This document shows positions 27,088-36,375 of a stretch of DNA of 64,000 nucleotides, one piece after another. Position 1 is the first letter of the stretch, and each line of letters begins with the position of its first letter. Origin of the DNA: Sphingomonas elodea ATCC 31461 (GTDB lineage: Bacteria > Pseudomonadota > Alphaproteobacteria > Sphingomonadales > Sphingomonadaceae); NCBI RefSeq assembly GCF_000226955.1, contig NZ_AGFU01000001.1:16215-80214 (forward strand), read 5' to 3'. Under the pieces are notes generated by a model. It worked only from the letters and a program-made list of their open reading frames with translations. It did no database searches and was not told the DNA's origin. The position numbers were made by a program, and so were the translations under genes.

Positions 27088-29064
27088 ATGTCCGAAGACC
27101 TCTTCGCTGCGCCCTCCGTCCCCTCCGGCACCTATGACGCTTCGTCGATCGAGGTGCTCGAAGGCCTGGAGCCGGTGCGGCGGCGGCCGGGCATGTATAT
27201 CGGCGGCACCGACGAGCGGGCGCTCCACCATCTGGCGGCCGAAATCCTCGACAATGCGATGGACGAGGCCGTTGCGGGGCACGCCAACCGCATCGAGGTG
27301 ACGCTGGCGGCGCCCAACCGCATCACCATCGTCGACAATGGCCGCGGCATGCCGGTCGATCCGCATCCGCGCTTTCCGGACAAGTCGGCGCTCGAGGTGA
27401 TTCTGTCGATGCTGCACTCGGGCGGCAAGTTTTCGGGCAAGGCCTATGCCACCTCGGGCGGCCTGCACGGCGTCGGCATCTCGGTGGTCAACGCGCTGTC
27501 GGTGGACACGGTGGTCGAGGTCGCGCGCGACAAGCAGCTCTACCGCCAGCGCTTCAGCCAGGGCCAGACGCTCGGGCCGCTGGAGAAGCTGGGCGGCACC
27601 CCCAACCGGCGCGGCACCAGCGTCGCCTTCACCCCCGATCCCGAGATTTTCGGCGAGATGCTGTTCAAGCCCGCGCGGCTGTACAAGCTCGCCCGCTCCA
27701 AGGCCTATCTGTTCGCGGGCGTCGAGATCCGCTGGAAGTGCGATCCCTCGCTGATCACCGATGATACGCCTGCGGAGGCGGTGTTCCAGTTCCCCGGCGG
27801 CCTTGCCGATCACCTGAAGGAACAGGTGGGAACACGCGAATGCGCCACCGCCGATTTCTTCGCCGGCACCCAGGAATTCCCCGAGTCGCAGGGCCGCGTC
27901 GAATGGGCGGTCGCCTGGCCGCTGTGGAGCGAGGGCAGCTTCAGCTGGTACTGCAACACCATCCCCACCCCCGATGGCGGCACCCATGAACAGGGCCTGC
28001 GCCAGGCGCTGGTGCGCAGTCTCCGCAGCTTCGCCGATCTCGTGCACAACAAGAAGGCCAAGGATCTGAGCCCGGACGACGTCGTCACCGGCTCCGAGGT
28101 GATGCTGTCGGTGTTCATCCGCGAGCCGCAGTTCCAGAGCCAGACCAAGGACCGGCTGACCAGCCCCGAGGCGACCGCACTCGTCGAAAAGGCGGTGCGC
28201 GACCATTTCGACCATTATCTCACCGACAATATGGAGCGCGGCAAGGCGCTGCTCGGCTATGTGCTGGAGCGGATGGACGATCGCCTGCGCCGCAAGCAGG
28301 AGCGCGAGGTCAAGCGCAAGTCGGCCACGACGGGCCGCAAGCTGCGCCTGCCCGGCAAGCTGACCGACTGTTCGGCCGACAGCCCCGAGGGCACCGAGCT
28401 GTTCATCGTCGAGGGCGATTCGGCCGGCGGCTCGGCCAAGCAGGCGCGCGACCGCAAGACCCAGGCGATCCTGCCGATCCGCGGCAAGATCCTCAACGTC
28501 GCCAGCGCCACCTCGGCCAAGATCCTCGCCAACCAGGAAATCGCCGACCTGATCCAGGCGCTCGGCTGCGGCACCCGCAAGGACTGCGACGCCAGCCAGC
28601 TGCGCTACGAACGCATCATCATCATGACCGACGCGGACGTCGACGGCGCGCATATCGCAACGCTCTTGATGACCTTCTTCTTCCAGGAGATGCCGGACCT
28701 GGTGCGGAAAGGACATCTCTACCTCGCCCAGCCGCCGCTCTACCGCCTGACGGTGGGATCGAAGAGCCTCTACGCCCGCGACGACGCGCACCGCATCGAA
28801 ATCGAGAAGACCGCGTTCAAGGGCAAGAAGGTGGAAGTCAGCCGGTTCAAGGGTCTCGGCGAGATGAACCCGAACCAGCTCAAGGAAACCACCATGGATC
28901 CCAAGACGCGCGGCCTGCTGCGCGTGACGCTGCCGCAGGAATATGAGGAGCGCGCCGGGGTAAAGGACCTGGTCGACCGGCTGATGGGCAACAATCCCGC
29001 CCATCGATTCGCCTTCATCCAGGAAAATGCGGCACGACTGGACGACGAGGTCATCGACGCCTGA
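27088..29064 (+). CDS. parE: DNA topoisomerase IV subunit B
   Basis: 658 residues. The GHKL ATPase has EILDNAMDEAVAGHANR (about 54-70), DNGRGMPVDPHP and the loop TSGGLHGVGISVVNALS. The transducer domain follows, then TOPRIM with VEGDSAGGSAKQARDRKTQA (about 442-461) and MTDADVDGAHI. The RKTQAILPIRGKILNV context distinguishes ParE from GyrB, which has an insertion in many proteobacteria. I chose the ATG at 27088 (MSEDLFAAPS). Confidence 0.96.
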   Translation: MSEDLFAAPSVPSGTYDASSIEVLEGLEPVRRRPGMYIGGTDERALHHLAAEILDNAMDEAVAGHANRIEVTLAAPNRITIVDNGRGMPVDPHPRFPDKSALEVILSMLHSGGKFSGKAYATSGGLHGVGISVVNALSVDTVVEVARDKQLYRQRFSQGQTLGPLEKLGGTPNRRGTSVAFTPDPEIFGEMLFKPARLYKLARSKAYLFAGVEIRWKCDPSLITDDTPAEAVFQFPGGLADHLKEQVGTRECATADFFAGTQEFPESQGRVEWAVAWPLWSEGSFSWYCNTIPTPDGGTHEQGLRQALVRSLRSFADLVHNKKAKDLSPDDVVTGSEVMLSVFIREPQFQSQTKDRLTSPEATALVEKAVRDHFDHYLTDNMERGKALLGYVLERMDDRLRRKQEREVKRKSATTGRKLRLPGKLTDCSADSPEGTELFIVEGDSAGGSAKQARDRKTQAILPIRGKILNVASATSAKILANQEIADLIQALGCGTRKDCDASQLRYERIIIMTDADVDGAHIATLLMTFFFQEMPDLVRKGHLYLAQPPLYRLTVGSKSLYARDDAHRIEIEKTAFKGKKVEVSRFKGLGEMNPNQLKETTMDPKTRGLLRVTLPQEYEERAGVKDLVDRLMGNNPAHRFAFIQENAARLDDEVIDA

Positions 29065-29201
29065 GCGGGCTACCCTCAAAACCTGTCGCTTTCCGAAGAT
29101 CGATCCGCCACGACAACGAAATATCACCGGCAACTACTCGACATCCCTACATTCTTGTGTTTGATTATTGCGATGTACTGATCTTTGGGAGAGTCGAGAT
29201 C

Positions 29202-30386
29202 ATGCGTCTGATTTCTTTGGCTGTCGTCACTGCTACTGCGCTGGCCTCGCAGGCACAGGCGCAGGATGTCCAGCAAGGTCATGCGATTGTCGTTACCGGC
29301 AGCTCCCTCAAGGAAACCGAGCGGCAACTGCGTCTATGTCTGAGCGGACAATGCGATCCCAGACAGGACATCGACGCCTCGCTTGCCCATGCCGAGAACC
29401 TGTTCCTTGCCGGCAATTATGCGGCAGCACGGGAGACCCTTGCCAAATCGGTGGATCGCAACGAGCGTCACCGCCGCACGCTGCCGGTGGAGGTTTCCGA
29501 TCTGCAGCGTGCCTATGGGCGGATGGTCGACGTCAGCGGCCAGCCCGATATCGGCCGCATCGTCCAGATCGACGCGCTCGACAGCCTCAAGGCCGGGTTG
29601 GGGCGAAAGGATTATCGCGTATTCCAGCAGCGCATGCTGGTGGCGGACCAGTTCGCCCAGGCCGGTCGCATCCGTCTGGCCGAGGATATGTACGGCGCGG
29701 TCGAGCGGAAGGCGGCTTCCGCAGGACTGCCTCAGGTGTCCGCCTATGCACTGCTTCGTCGCGCCAAGCTGCTCGGCTCGGTCTCTCAGCTTCGGCCTGC
29801 CTACCGCTCGCAGTATCGAGCGGCACTGGGCCGCCTGGAGAAGTTGAAGGGCGAGGAACTGGCACAGTTCCGGGTGGCAGCCGCCGTGCTGCGCGCCCAG
29901 GATGCCGCGCGCCAGAACGATCCGTCCAAGATCGACGCGATCGTCGCGACGATGGACGTCAGCCAGCTGAAGCGCCCTTATCTGATCTACGCACCAGTGA
30001 TCGAGTTGCAGCCCGCCCCCAGCCGGATGCCTGTCAGCGGCGCGGGCCGTCCCGCGGAATGGGCCGATGTCCGGGTCACGGTGCGGCCCGACGGCCGAGT
30101 CGACGGTTATGAGATCCTGCGTCAGTCGGGCGGGATCGACGAACGGCTGATGGGCAAGGTCACCGACAGCATCGCCCACCGACGCTACACGCCCTACACG
30201 CCGGGCAAGGGCAAGCCGCTCGCCTATCGCGTTGAGCGTTTCTCGTTCGTGAAGGACTGGTGGACCGGCGAGAACAAGATGTCGGGTAATTCACGTGTCC
30301 GGATGCAGAACGTGAACGCACGGCTCGCCTGGCTGGACCTCACGCCCGAAGAGTCGCTGCCGGCGAGCAAGAGCGCGGGCGGCTGA
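29202..30386 (+). CDS. exported TPR-like protein with TonB-C-like C-terminal domain
   Basis: 394 residues with a signal peptide (MRLISLAVVTATALASQAQA). A VTGSS motif sits near residue 32, then CLSGQCDP (a possible disulfide), then helical repeats at about 50-270 (AENLFLAGNYAAARETLAKS). The C-terminal domain (about 285-365) reads DVRVTVRPDGRVDGYEILRQ then SIAHRRYTPY, the pattern of the TonB/TolA C-terminal energy-transfer fold found in many Sphingomonad TPR proteins. Probably periplasmic. The ATG at 29202 follows GGGAGAG. Function unknown. The 137-bp upstream region is relatively AT-rich. Confidence 0.7.
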   Translation: MRLISLAVVTATALASQAQAQDVQQGHAIVVTGSSLKETERQLRLCLSGQCDPRQDIDASLAHAENLFLAGNYAAARETLAKSVDRNERHRRTLPVEVSDLQRAYGRMVDVSGQPDIGRIVQIDALDSLKAGLGRKDYRVFQQRMLVADQFAQAGRIRLAEDMYGAVERKAASAGLPQVSAYALLRRAKLLGSVSQLRPAYRSQYRAALGRLEKLKGEELAQFRVAAAVLRAQDAARQNDPSKIDAIVATMDVSQLKRPYLIYAPVIELQPAPSRMPVSGAGRPAEWADVRVTVRPDGRVDGYEILRQSGGIDERLMGKVTDSIAHRRYTPYTPGKGKPLAYRVERFSFVKDWWTGENKMSGNSRVRMQNVNARLAWLDLTPEESLPASKSAGG

Positions 30387-30405
30387 CGCCCCCGCGCGCC
30401 CTGCA

Positions 30406-32469
30406 TCAATAGCCGACGCGCAGCGACGCCCGGACCGTGCGCGGGGCGCCCGGATAGACCCAAAGGCTGCTGTACGAGCTCATCGCGTAGCGGGCATCGA
30501 ACAGATTGTCCGCTTCCAGGCGCAGCGTCATCCGGCGCGACAAGGCGTATTCGGCCGCCGCCTTGGCCTTGACGTAGCTCGGCAGGATGAGCCCGCTGCC
30601 GTCGATAGCGCCGGCGCGATCGCCGACATAGGCGAGTCCGCCGCTGATCGACGGCCCGCGCCCGTCCGCATCGAGGAAACTGCCAAGGACGAACAGCGTG
30701 CCCGCGTGCGCCGGCACGTCCAGCACGCGATCGGTCGCGAAGCTGCGATCAAGGGTGCGGGCATGGGTCCAGGCGTAGTTGGCGACGAGCTGCCAGTGGC
30801 GCCCCAGCCTGGCCGATCCGTCGAACTCGATACCATGGCTGCGCAGCCGCCCGACCGGCGCGTTGAAGTTGGGATCGACCGGATCGTTGGTGAGGATGTT
30901 GCGCTTCTCGATGGAGAACCAGCTGGCCGACAGCGCCACGCCCGGCAATCGCACCGAGGCCCCGAGCTCATAGCCCTTGCCCGCCTCCGGCGCGAAACCG
31001 CTGCCGTCCCTGCCCGTGCCGGAATTCAGCACGAAGTTCTCGCCCCAGTTCGCATGCAGCGCGAAACGGGTGTCGAGCCGATACTGCGCACCCACGCGAA
31101 AGTGCACCGGATCGTCGACCGCGCGGCCCACCGCACCGGTGCGGACGTTATGGATGCGCTGGCGATAGGGGTCGTAGCGTACCCCGCCGCTGAGCGTGAC
31201 CCGGTCCGCCACCTCCCACAGATCCTGCACGTAGAACGTTGCTGCCCAGCGCTTCTCGCGATTGTCGGTGAACGGCAGCAGCGGCAGTGCGGTGCCGCCA
31301 TAGACCGGCGCGAACACGTCGATCGCATAGGGAGCCGCCGCACTCGGACTGCGGCGGAGCAGCAGCTCGTGATAGTCGAGCAGATAGCCTTTGGCGCCGA
31401 AGCTCAGCTGGTGGCGTCCGACACGCCCGGCCAATTCCATCCGCGCCGACAGATCGTCGACCGTATAGCCTCGCTGGCGGCGCTGGCGCCACAGCGTCGT
31501 CCCGTTCACCAGGCGCGACTGGTCCGCCGAGAATCCGCGCAACGAGCCTGTCCGCCAGGCCACGCCGCCGTTCAGCGCCCAGCCGCCACCCAGCGCCACC
31601 TCGCCGGTCAGCTGGTGGCGCTCGTTGCGGAAGCGGGTGACGCCATTGGCCGGCTCGCCGAAATAGCGGCTGCGGGGCAGGGCGTTGGCATTACCTCCGA
31701 TCGCCGGCATGCCCCGGTCGAACGGCGTATCGAAGCGGGTGATCTCGCCGACATAGGTGAGCTGTGCCGAGTCCGACGGCCGCCAGGTGAGCGAGGGCGC
31801 CACCACCCGCCGCTTGAGCGTCACGAAGTCGCGCCACCCGTCGCTGTCTTCTCCGGCCGCGACCAACCGCGCCGCCAGCGTCGTGGTGATCGGCTGATTG
31901 ACGTCCACTTCGACGCGCCGCGTATTAAACGAGCCATAGGTGAGCGTCGCGGTCCCGCTTGCGATGGCGCCCGGTGTTTTGCTGACCAGATTCACCCGGC
32001 CGCCCGGGTCGGCATCGCCGAACAGCGCTCCCATCGGGCCCTTCAGCAGCTCGATGCGTTCGGTCGTGGCGGGATCGCGCGGCGGGGCCATGCCGCGATT
32101 GGCGAGGAAGCCGTCCACATAATATTCGGCGCCGCCATCGGGCGTGCCGAGGAAGCCGCGAATTGCGAAATTGTCCATCACGCCGCCGCGATTGTTCTGG
32201 TTGCTGACGCCACTGATCAGCTCCAGCGCATCGGACAGGCGATAGGTCCCTGCGGCAGTGAGCAGGTCGCGCTCGAGCGCACGGCTCGACTGCGACATGC
32301 GCTCGGTCGCCGGATCGGCCGAAAGTGTGCGCTCGGTCCGTGCCGCCCTTGTGCCCAGTACGACGATTTCCTGACCGGCCGAATCTGGGTCGGGTTCCCG
32401 CTCCTCGGCGGCGGCGGGAAGGATCGCGCCAAGCGAAAGCAAGGCGGCCGTGGCGAGTGTCACGCGCAA
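30406..32469 (-). CDS. TonB-dependent receptor (siderophore/metal type)
   Basis: About 687 residues. The start is uncertain: a TTG at 32469 follows an AAAGGG at good distance, a GTG at 32463 is next, and both give a signal peptide (VTLATAALLSLGAILPAAA). TonB box-like QEIVVLGTRA, plug signature IELLKGPMGALFGDADPGG (about 138-156) and NLVSKTPG mark the siderophore-receptor type. The barrel ends in LRVGY. Transcribed divergently from the acyltransferase-like gene, with a palindrome in the shared 44-bp control region. Confidence 0.88.
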   Translation of the reverse strand: MRVTLATAALLSLGAILPAAAEEREPDPDSAGQEIVVLGTRAARTERTLSADPATERMSQSSRALERDLLTAAGTYRLSDALELISGVSNQNNRGGVMDNFAIRGFLGTPDGGAEYYVDGFLANRGMAPPRDPATTERIELLKGPMGALFGDADPGGRVNLVSKTPGAIASGTATLTYGSFNTRRVEVDVNQPITTTLAARLVAAGEDSDGWRDFVTLKRRVVAPSLTWRPSDSAQLTYVGEITRFDTPFDRGMPAIGGNANALPRSRYFGEPANGVTRFRNERHQLTGEVALGGGWALNGGVAWRTGSLRGFSADQSRLVNGTTLWRQRRQRGYTVDDLSARMELAGRVGRHQLSFGAKGYLLDYHELLLRRSPSAAAPYAIDVFAPVYGGTALPLLPFTDNREKRWAATFYVQDLWEVADRVTLSGGVRYDPYRQRIHNVRTGAVGRAVDDPVHFRVGAQYRLDTRFALHANWGENFVLNSGTGRDGSGFAPEAGKGYELGASVRLPGVALSASWFSIEKRNILTNDPVDPNFNAPVGRLRSHGIEFDGSARLGRHWQLVANYAWTHARTLDRSFATDRVLDVPAHAGTLFVLGSFLDADGRGPSISGGLAYVGDRAGAIDGSGLILPSYVKAKAAAEYALSRRMTLRLEADNLFDARYAMSSYSSLWVYPGAPRTVRASLRVGY

Positions 32470-32486
32470 AATGGGTTGCCCTTTGT

Positions 32487-32504
32487 GTAATGTTGTATCA
32501 TTGC
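32487..32504. promoter_or_regulatory. Zur/Fur-like palindrome in the divergent promoter
   Basis: GTAATGTTGTATCATTGC is an imperfect 18-bp palindrome (GnAATG...CATTnC) in an AT-rich gap between the receptor start and the divergent gene. Half-sites with ATGTT/CAT spacing resemble proteobacterial zinc-uptake-regulator boxes. Assignment to Zur is tentative. Confidence 0.4.
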
Positions 32505-32512
32505 GCTGCAAT

Positions 32513-33670
32513 ATGAAGCAGACATTGTCAACCGGTGACAGCGCCTCGCCCCGCCCCCGCATCCGCTCGATCGACGCCCTGCGCGGGCTGGTGATGCTGC
32601 TGATGCTGGTCGATCACACCCGCGAATCCTTCTATTCGACGGTGCCGGTCCCCGATCCGCTGGGCACCGACACCCCGACCGCGCTGTTCCTCACCCGGCT
32701 GACCGCGCATTTCTGCGCGCCGGTGTTCGTGCTGCTCACCGGGCTGGGTGCCTGGCTCTATGCCGATAAGCGCGGCGGAGCGGCGGCGGCAGCGGACTTT
32801 CTGTGGAAGCGCGGGCTGTTCCTGGTCGTGCTGGAGGTGACGCTGGTCAACTTCGCCTGGGGCTTCGATCTCACCCCACCGATGCTGTATTTGCAGGTGA
32901 TCTGGGCGATCGGTCTCGCGATGCTCGCGCTGGCGGTGCTAGTCCACCTGCCCCGCCCGGCGCTGATCGCGATCGGGCTGGGAATCGTGCTGGGGCACAA
33001 CCTGCTCGACGGCCTGCACGTGGCGGGCGAACCGGGTCATGCGATATGGGCGGTGCTGCACGAGCGCACCGTGTTCGAGCTGCCCTGGGGCCAGCGCCTG
33101 CGGATCAGCTATCCGCTGCTGCCCTGGATCGGCGTGATCGCGCTCGGCTATGCGCTGGGCCCCTGGTTCGCCGCCACGGTCGATGCGGCGATGCGGCGAC
33201 GGCGGCTGGTCACGCTCGGCCTGGCGGCGCTGGCGCTGTTCGTGCTGCTGCGTGCGACCAATATCTATGGCGATCTCCACCCCTGGCGGGCGGGCGCGGA
33301 TGCGCTCGGTACCGCGCTCCAGTTCGTCAACCTCACCAAATACCCGCCCTCGGCCGATTTCGTGCTGGCGACGCTGGGCGTAGGACTGATCGTGCTCGCC
33401 GGGTTCGAGCGGCTGCCGGATCGCCTCACGGCGCTGCTGGCGGTGCTGGGCGGGGCACCGCTGTTCTTCTACCTGCTCCACCTCTACCTGCTGAACGGGC
33501 TGAACCAGCTCGGCCGGCTGCTGCTGGGCGTGGCGGGGCCGGTGAGCGTCCCCGATGTCGCGGCGCTGTGGCTGCTGGCAGCGGCGGTCGCGGTGCCGTG
33601 CTGGTTCGCCACCCGCGCCTTCGGCCGGATCAAGCGGCGGAGCAGTGCGTGGTGGATGCGCTACCTATAG
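32513..33670 (+). CDS. multi-pass DUF1624/heparan-acetyltransferase-like membrane protein
   Basis: 385 residues with about ten transmembrane helices. The N-terminal RIRSIDALRGLVMLLMLVDH (about 17-36) is the hallmark of the DUF1624 / HGSNAT-like acyltransferase superfamily (R..SiDalRG..m..M...H). FFYLLHLYLLN sits near residue 325. Such proteins transfer acyl groups across the membrane to sugars; the target here is unknown. The gene is 1.7 kb from the sphingan cluster, so a role in polymer acylation is conceivable but unsupported. ATG at 32513 chosen. Confidence 0.8.
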   Translation: MKQTLSTGDSASPRPRIRSIDALRGLVMLLMLVDHTRESFYSTVPVPDPLGTDTPTALFLTRLTAHFCAPVFVLLTGLGAWLYADKRGGAAAAADFLWKRGLFLVVLEVTLVNFAWGFDLTPPMLYLQVIWAIGLAMLALAVLVHLPRPALIAIGLGIVLGHNLLDGLHVAGEPGHAIWAVLHERTVFELPWGQRLRISYPLLPWIGVIALGYALGPWFAATVDAAMRRRRLVTLGLAALALFVLLRATNIYGDLHPWRAGADALGTALQFVNLTKYPPSADFVLATLGVGLIVLAGFERLPDRLTALLAVLGGAPLFFYLLHLYLLNGLNQLGRLLLGVAGPVSVPDVAALWLLAAAVAVPCWFATRAFGRIKRRSSAWWMRYL

Positions 33671-33925
33671 GTCGCCGCGCATCCGCCGCTGGTGGTATTT
33701 CACCCGCACGGTGACGCCCAGCACCATCAGGAATAAGGCGAGGCCCAGCACCGCCGCGGGCACCGCGACGGGCATCGGCAGCACCCGGGCCCGCAGCGCC
33801 GCCAGCAGCGCGCCGAGCACCGCCAGCCACACCGCGCCCATCCGCAGCGGCCGCGCGATCTGCTTCAGCTCGGCCTTGTAGGCGGCGCGCTCGGCGGGAT
33901 CGTTCAGGTTCGGCGGGGTCGGCAT
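33665..33925 (-). CDS. small two-helix membrane protein
   Basis: 86 residues. Begins MPTPPNLNDPAERAAYKAEL, followed by two hydrophobic helices (about 30-46 and 52-72) and a basic tail VKYHQRRMRGDL. It overlaps the 3' end of the convergent acyltransferase-like gene by six bases and the GNAT gene by 22 bases, so it is probably the last gene of a three-gene minus-strand unit. Family not recognised. Confidence 0.7.
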   Translation of the reverse strand: MPTPPNLNDPAERAAYKAELKQIARPLRMGAVWLAVLGALLAALRARVLPMPVAVPAAVLGLALFLMVLGVTVRVKYHQRRMRGDL

Positions 33926-34473
33926 GTCCAGTCTTCCTTGAGCAGCCCGTAGAGCGTCGTGTCGCGGATGCCGATATGGGTTTCCCATTCGGCCCGCAGC
34001 ACGCCCTCCAGCCGGAATCCCAGCCGTTCGAGCAGCCGGCGCGAATACACATTGTCCGGGTCCGTGTCCGCAAAAACCCGCCGATAGCCCTCTGCGAGGA
34101 AGAGCTGGTCGAGCACCAGGGTCAGCGCCTCGGCGGCGATGCCCGTCCCCCAGTGCGGGCGGGCGAGCAGATAGCCGATCTCGCTCACGTTCTTGCGCTT
34201 CTCGTTTACCGCGACGAAGCCGATCGCCGCATCGTCGCCAGCCCGCGTGATCGCCCAGTGGCGCCAGCCTTCCTCGTCCTCCTCGGCGAACCAGGCCCGG
34301 GTCTGCGCGAGATCCGCATGGGGCGCGTGGCTCCACCAGCGCATCAGCTCCACATCGGCATAGGCAGGGTGGAGCGCGTCCGCATCCTCCGCGACGAGAG
34401 GACGCAGCCGCAGTCGAGCGCTGGTCAGGACGGGCGTGTCGGGCGCGTCGCCCTCCGGCTCAGCGATTGCCAC
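33904..34473 (-). CDS. GNAT N-acetyltransferase (RimJ/RimL-like)
   Basis: 189 residues. LTSARLRLRPLVAEDADAL (about 16-34) and the acetyl-CoA region EIGYLLARPHWGTGIAAEAL (about 97-116), then VYSRRLLERLGFRLEG, define a RimJ/RimL-type GNAT enzyme. Substrate unknown. It overlaps the small membrane protein gene downstream and the AIM24 gene upstream. Confidence 0.88.
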   Translation of the reverse strand: MAIAEPEGDAPDTPVLTSARLRLRPLVAEDADALHPAYADVELMRWWSHAPHADLAQTRAWFAEEDEEGWRHWAITRAGDDAAIGFVAVNEKRKNVSEIGYLLARPHWGTGIAAEALTLVLDQLFLAEGYRRVFADTDPDNVYSRRLLERLGFRLEGVLRAEWETHIGIRDTTLYGLLKEDWTCRPRRT

Positions 34474-35290
34474 CGATCAGGTCGCCCAATCCGCCCAGCA
34501 CCGAACCCTCGCCGCGATTCTGCCCGCCGCCGCTCGCCGCCGCCATCATCCGGCCGGCAAGCCGCGCGAACGGCAGCGACTGGATCCACACCTTGCCGGG
34601 CCCGCGCAGCCGCGCGAAGAACACGCCCTCGCCCCCGAACAACATGCTGCGCACCCCGCCGACCGAGACGAGGTCGAAATCCACCGACGGCGTCAGCGCG
34701 GCGAGGCAGCCGGTATCGACATGCAGTTCCTCGCCCGGCGCCAGCTCCCGCTCGACAATCGCGCCGCCCATCTGGACGAACACCCAGCCATCGCCGTCCA
34801 GCCGCTGCATGATGAAGCCCTCGCCCCCGAACAGCCCGGTCATGATCCGGCGCTGGAAGGCGATGCCCATCTGCACGCCCTTGGCAGCGGCGAGAAAGGC
34901 ATCCTTCTGGCAGATCAGCGTGCCGCCGATGTCGGCGAGGCGCAGGGGCACGATCGCGCCGGGCACGGGCGAGGCGAAGGCAACCCGCGCCTTGCCGCTG
35001 CCCTGGTGGGTGAAGACGGTGGTGAACAGCCCCTCCCCGGTGACGAGCCGCTTGCCCGCCCCCAGCAGCTTGTCCATGAAGCCGCCGCCCTGGTTGCTGC
35101 CGTCGCCGAACACGGTCTGCATGGCGATCGGTGCGTCCTTCCACACCATCGCACCGGCTTCCGCCACCGCGCTCTCGCCCGGGTCAAGCTCGATCTCGAC
35201 GAACTGCAGTTCCTGGCCTTTGATCTCGAAATCGATATCATCGGCATAGCCTTCGCGGCGCGTGTGCGACCAGGGGCTCATCGGCGGCAT
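34460..35290 (-). CDS. AIM24/TIGR00266 family protein
   Basis: 276 residues. The beta-helix-like AIM24 domain covers almost the whole protein: VEIELDPGESAVAEAGAMVW (about 31-50), GGGFMDKLLGAGKRLVTGEGLF, GGEGFIMQRLDGDGWVFVQM and SMLFGGEGVFFARLRGPGKV. These proteins assemble as trimers, and the bacterial role is unclear. The C-terminus is Gly-rich (GGLGDLIGGNR). Start ATG at 35290 (MPPMSPW), with AGGAGAG just upstream. Diverges from spsQ. Confidence 0.88.
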   Translation of the reverse strand: MPPMSPWSHTRREGYADDIDFEIKGQELQFVEIELDPGESAVAEAGAMVWKDAPIAMQTVFGDGSNQGGGFMDKLLGAGKRLVTGEGLFTTVFTHQGSGKARVAFASPVPGAIVPLRLADIGGTLICQKDAFLAAAKGVQMGIAFQRRIMTGLFGGEGFIMQRLDGDGWVFVQMGGAIVERELAPGEELHVDTGCLAALTPSVDFDLVSVGGVRSMLFGGEGVFFARLRGPGKVWIQSLPFARLAGRMMAAASGGGQNRGEGSVLGGLGDLIGGNR

Positions 35291-35408
35291 GCTTCTCTCC
35301 TCAACCTGCTGGCGGCAGTTGCTACACGAACAAAACGTCCGCGCGAAGTCTTGCTGCAATGCAACCTGCGGCTCGACCGCGCTTTGCTTTGGAGCTACAG
35401 GGAAGCCC

Positions 35409-36350
35409 ATGACCGACCAGACCCTGCCGCATGTCTCCGTGCTCGTGGTTGCCTACCACTCCACCGACTTCATCCGGCAGTGCGTCGACGGGATCGCGGC
35501 GGCGGCACCGAATACGCCGTACGAAATCCTGATGATCGACAATGGCGGCGGCGATACCGAAGCGTTCGTCCGCGCAGAATTGCCGCAGGTCCGCATCGTT
35601 CCTTCCGAAGGCAATATCGGCTTCGGTGCGGGCAACAACCGCTGCGCGGCGCATGCGCGCGGCCAGTATATGATGCTGGTCAACCCGGATGCGGTGCCGC
35701 AGCCCGGCGCGCTCGACCGGCTCGTCGCCTTCGCCCGCGCGCATCCCGAGGCGGCAGCCTGGGGCGGCCGTTCCTACGACACGGCCGGCAAGCTCGATCC
35801 CGGCAACTTCCTGCCGCTGCCGACGCCGATGGACTTCGTCGCCTCGATCGTTTCCGCCCGTCGCTTGCGCCGCGGCGGCCTAGCGGAGGATGCGACCGAG
35901 CCTGGCCCGGTCGACGTGCTCAACGGCGGCTTCATGATGGTCCGTGCCGATGTCTGGCGCGAGATCGGCGGCTTCGACGAGAGCTTCTTCCTCTATTCGG
36001 AGGAAGTCGACATGTTCAAACGCATCCGCGAACGCGGTTATGCGGTACTGGTCGATCCCGGCGTCGCGGTGGTCCACGATGCCGGCAGCGGCCATTCCCT
36101 TTCCTCCAGCCGTATCATGTTCATGACGACCGGACGGATGCACTATGCCCGCAAGCATTTCACCAAGGGCGGCGCGCTCGTCACCGGCTGGGCGATCTGG
36201 CTCGCCGCGCTGAAATATCAGCTGCTCGGCAGCCTGCTGGCGCCGCTGTTGCCGAAGAAGCGCGAACGCCTGACCGCGGTCAGCCGCGCCTGGGCGCCGG
36301 TCGTGCGCGAACGGCGGCGCTGGTGGGCGGGATATCCCGCCAAGAAGTGA
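35409..36350 (+). CDS. spsQ: sphingan glycosyltransferase SpsQ/GelQ (GT2)
   Basis: 313-residue GT-A enzyme of family GT2. HVSVLVVAYHSTDFIRQCVD (about 8-27), GNIGFGAGNNRCAAHARG (about 75-92), the metal-binding region VNPDAVPQPGAL, and the acceptor motif LNGGFMMVRADVWREIGGFD with SEEVDMFKRIRERGY strongly resemble WbbL-type rhamnosyltransferases. That would fit addition of L-rhamnose to the sphingan repeat unit. Literature assignments for Q and L differ in my memory, so the sugar is uncertain. First gene of the cluster in this window. In classical clusters S, G and R precede it, but here AIM24 does. Confidence 0.82.
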   Translation: MTDQTLPHVSVLVVAYHSTDFIRQCVDGIAAAAPNTPYEILMIDNGGGDTEAFVRAELPQVRIVPSEGNIGFGAGNNRCAAHARGQYMMLVNPDAVPQPGALDRLVAFARAHPEAAAWGGRSYDTAGKLDPGNFLPLPTPMDFVASIVSARRLRRGGLAEDATEPGPVDVLNGGFMMVRADVWREIGGFDESFFLYSEEVDMFKRIRERGYAVLVDPGVAVVHDAGSGHSLSSSRIMFMTTGRMHYARKHFTKGGALVTGWAIWLAALKYQLLGSLLAPLLPKKRERLTAVSRAWAPVVRERRRWWAGYPAKK

Positions 36351-36375
36351 TCGCGGGCTTCGCGCCCCGCAATCC

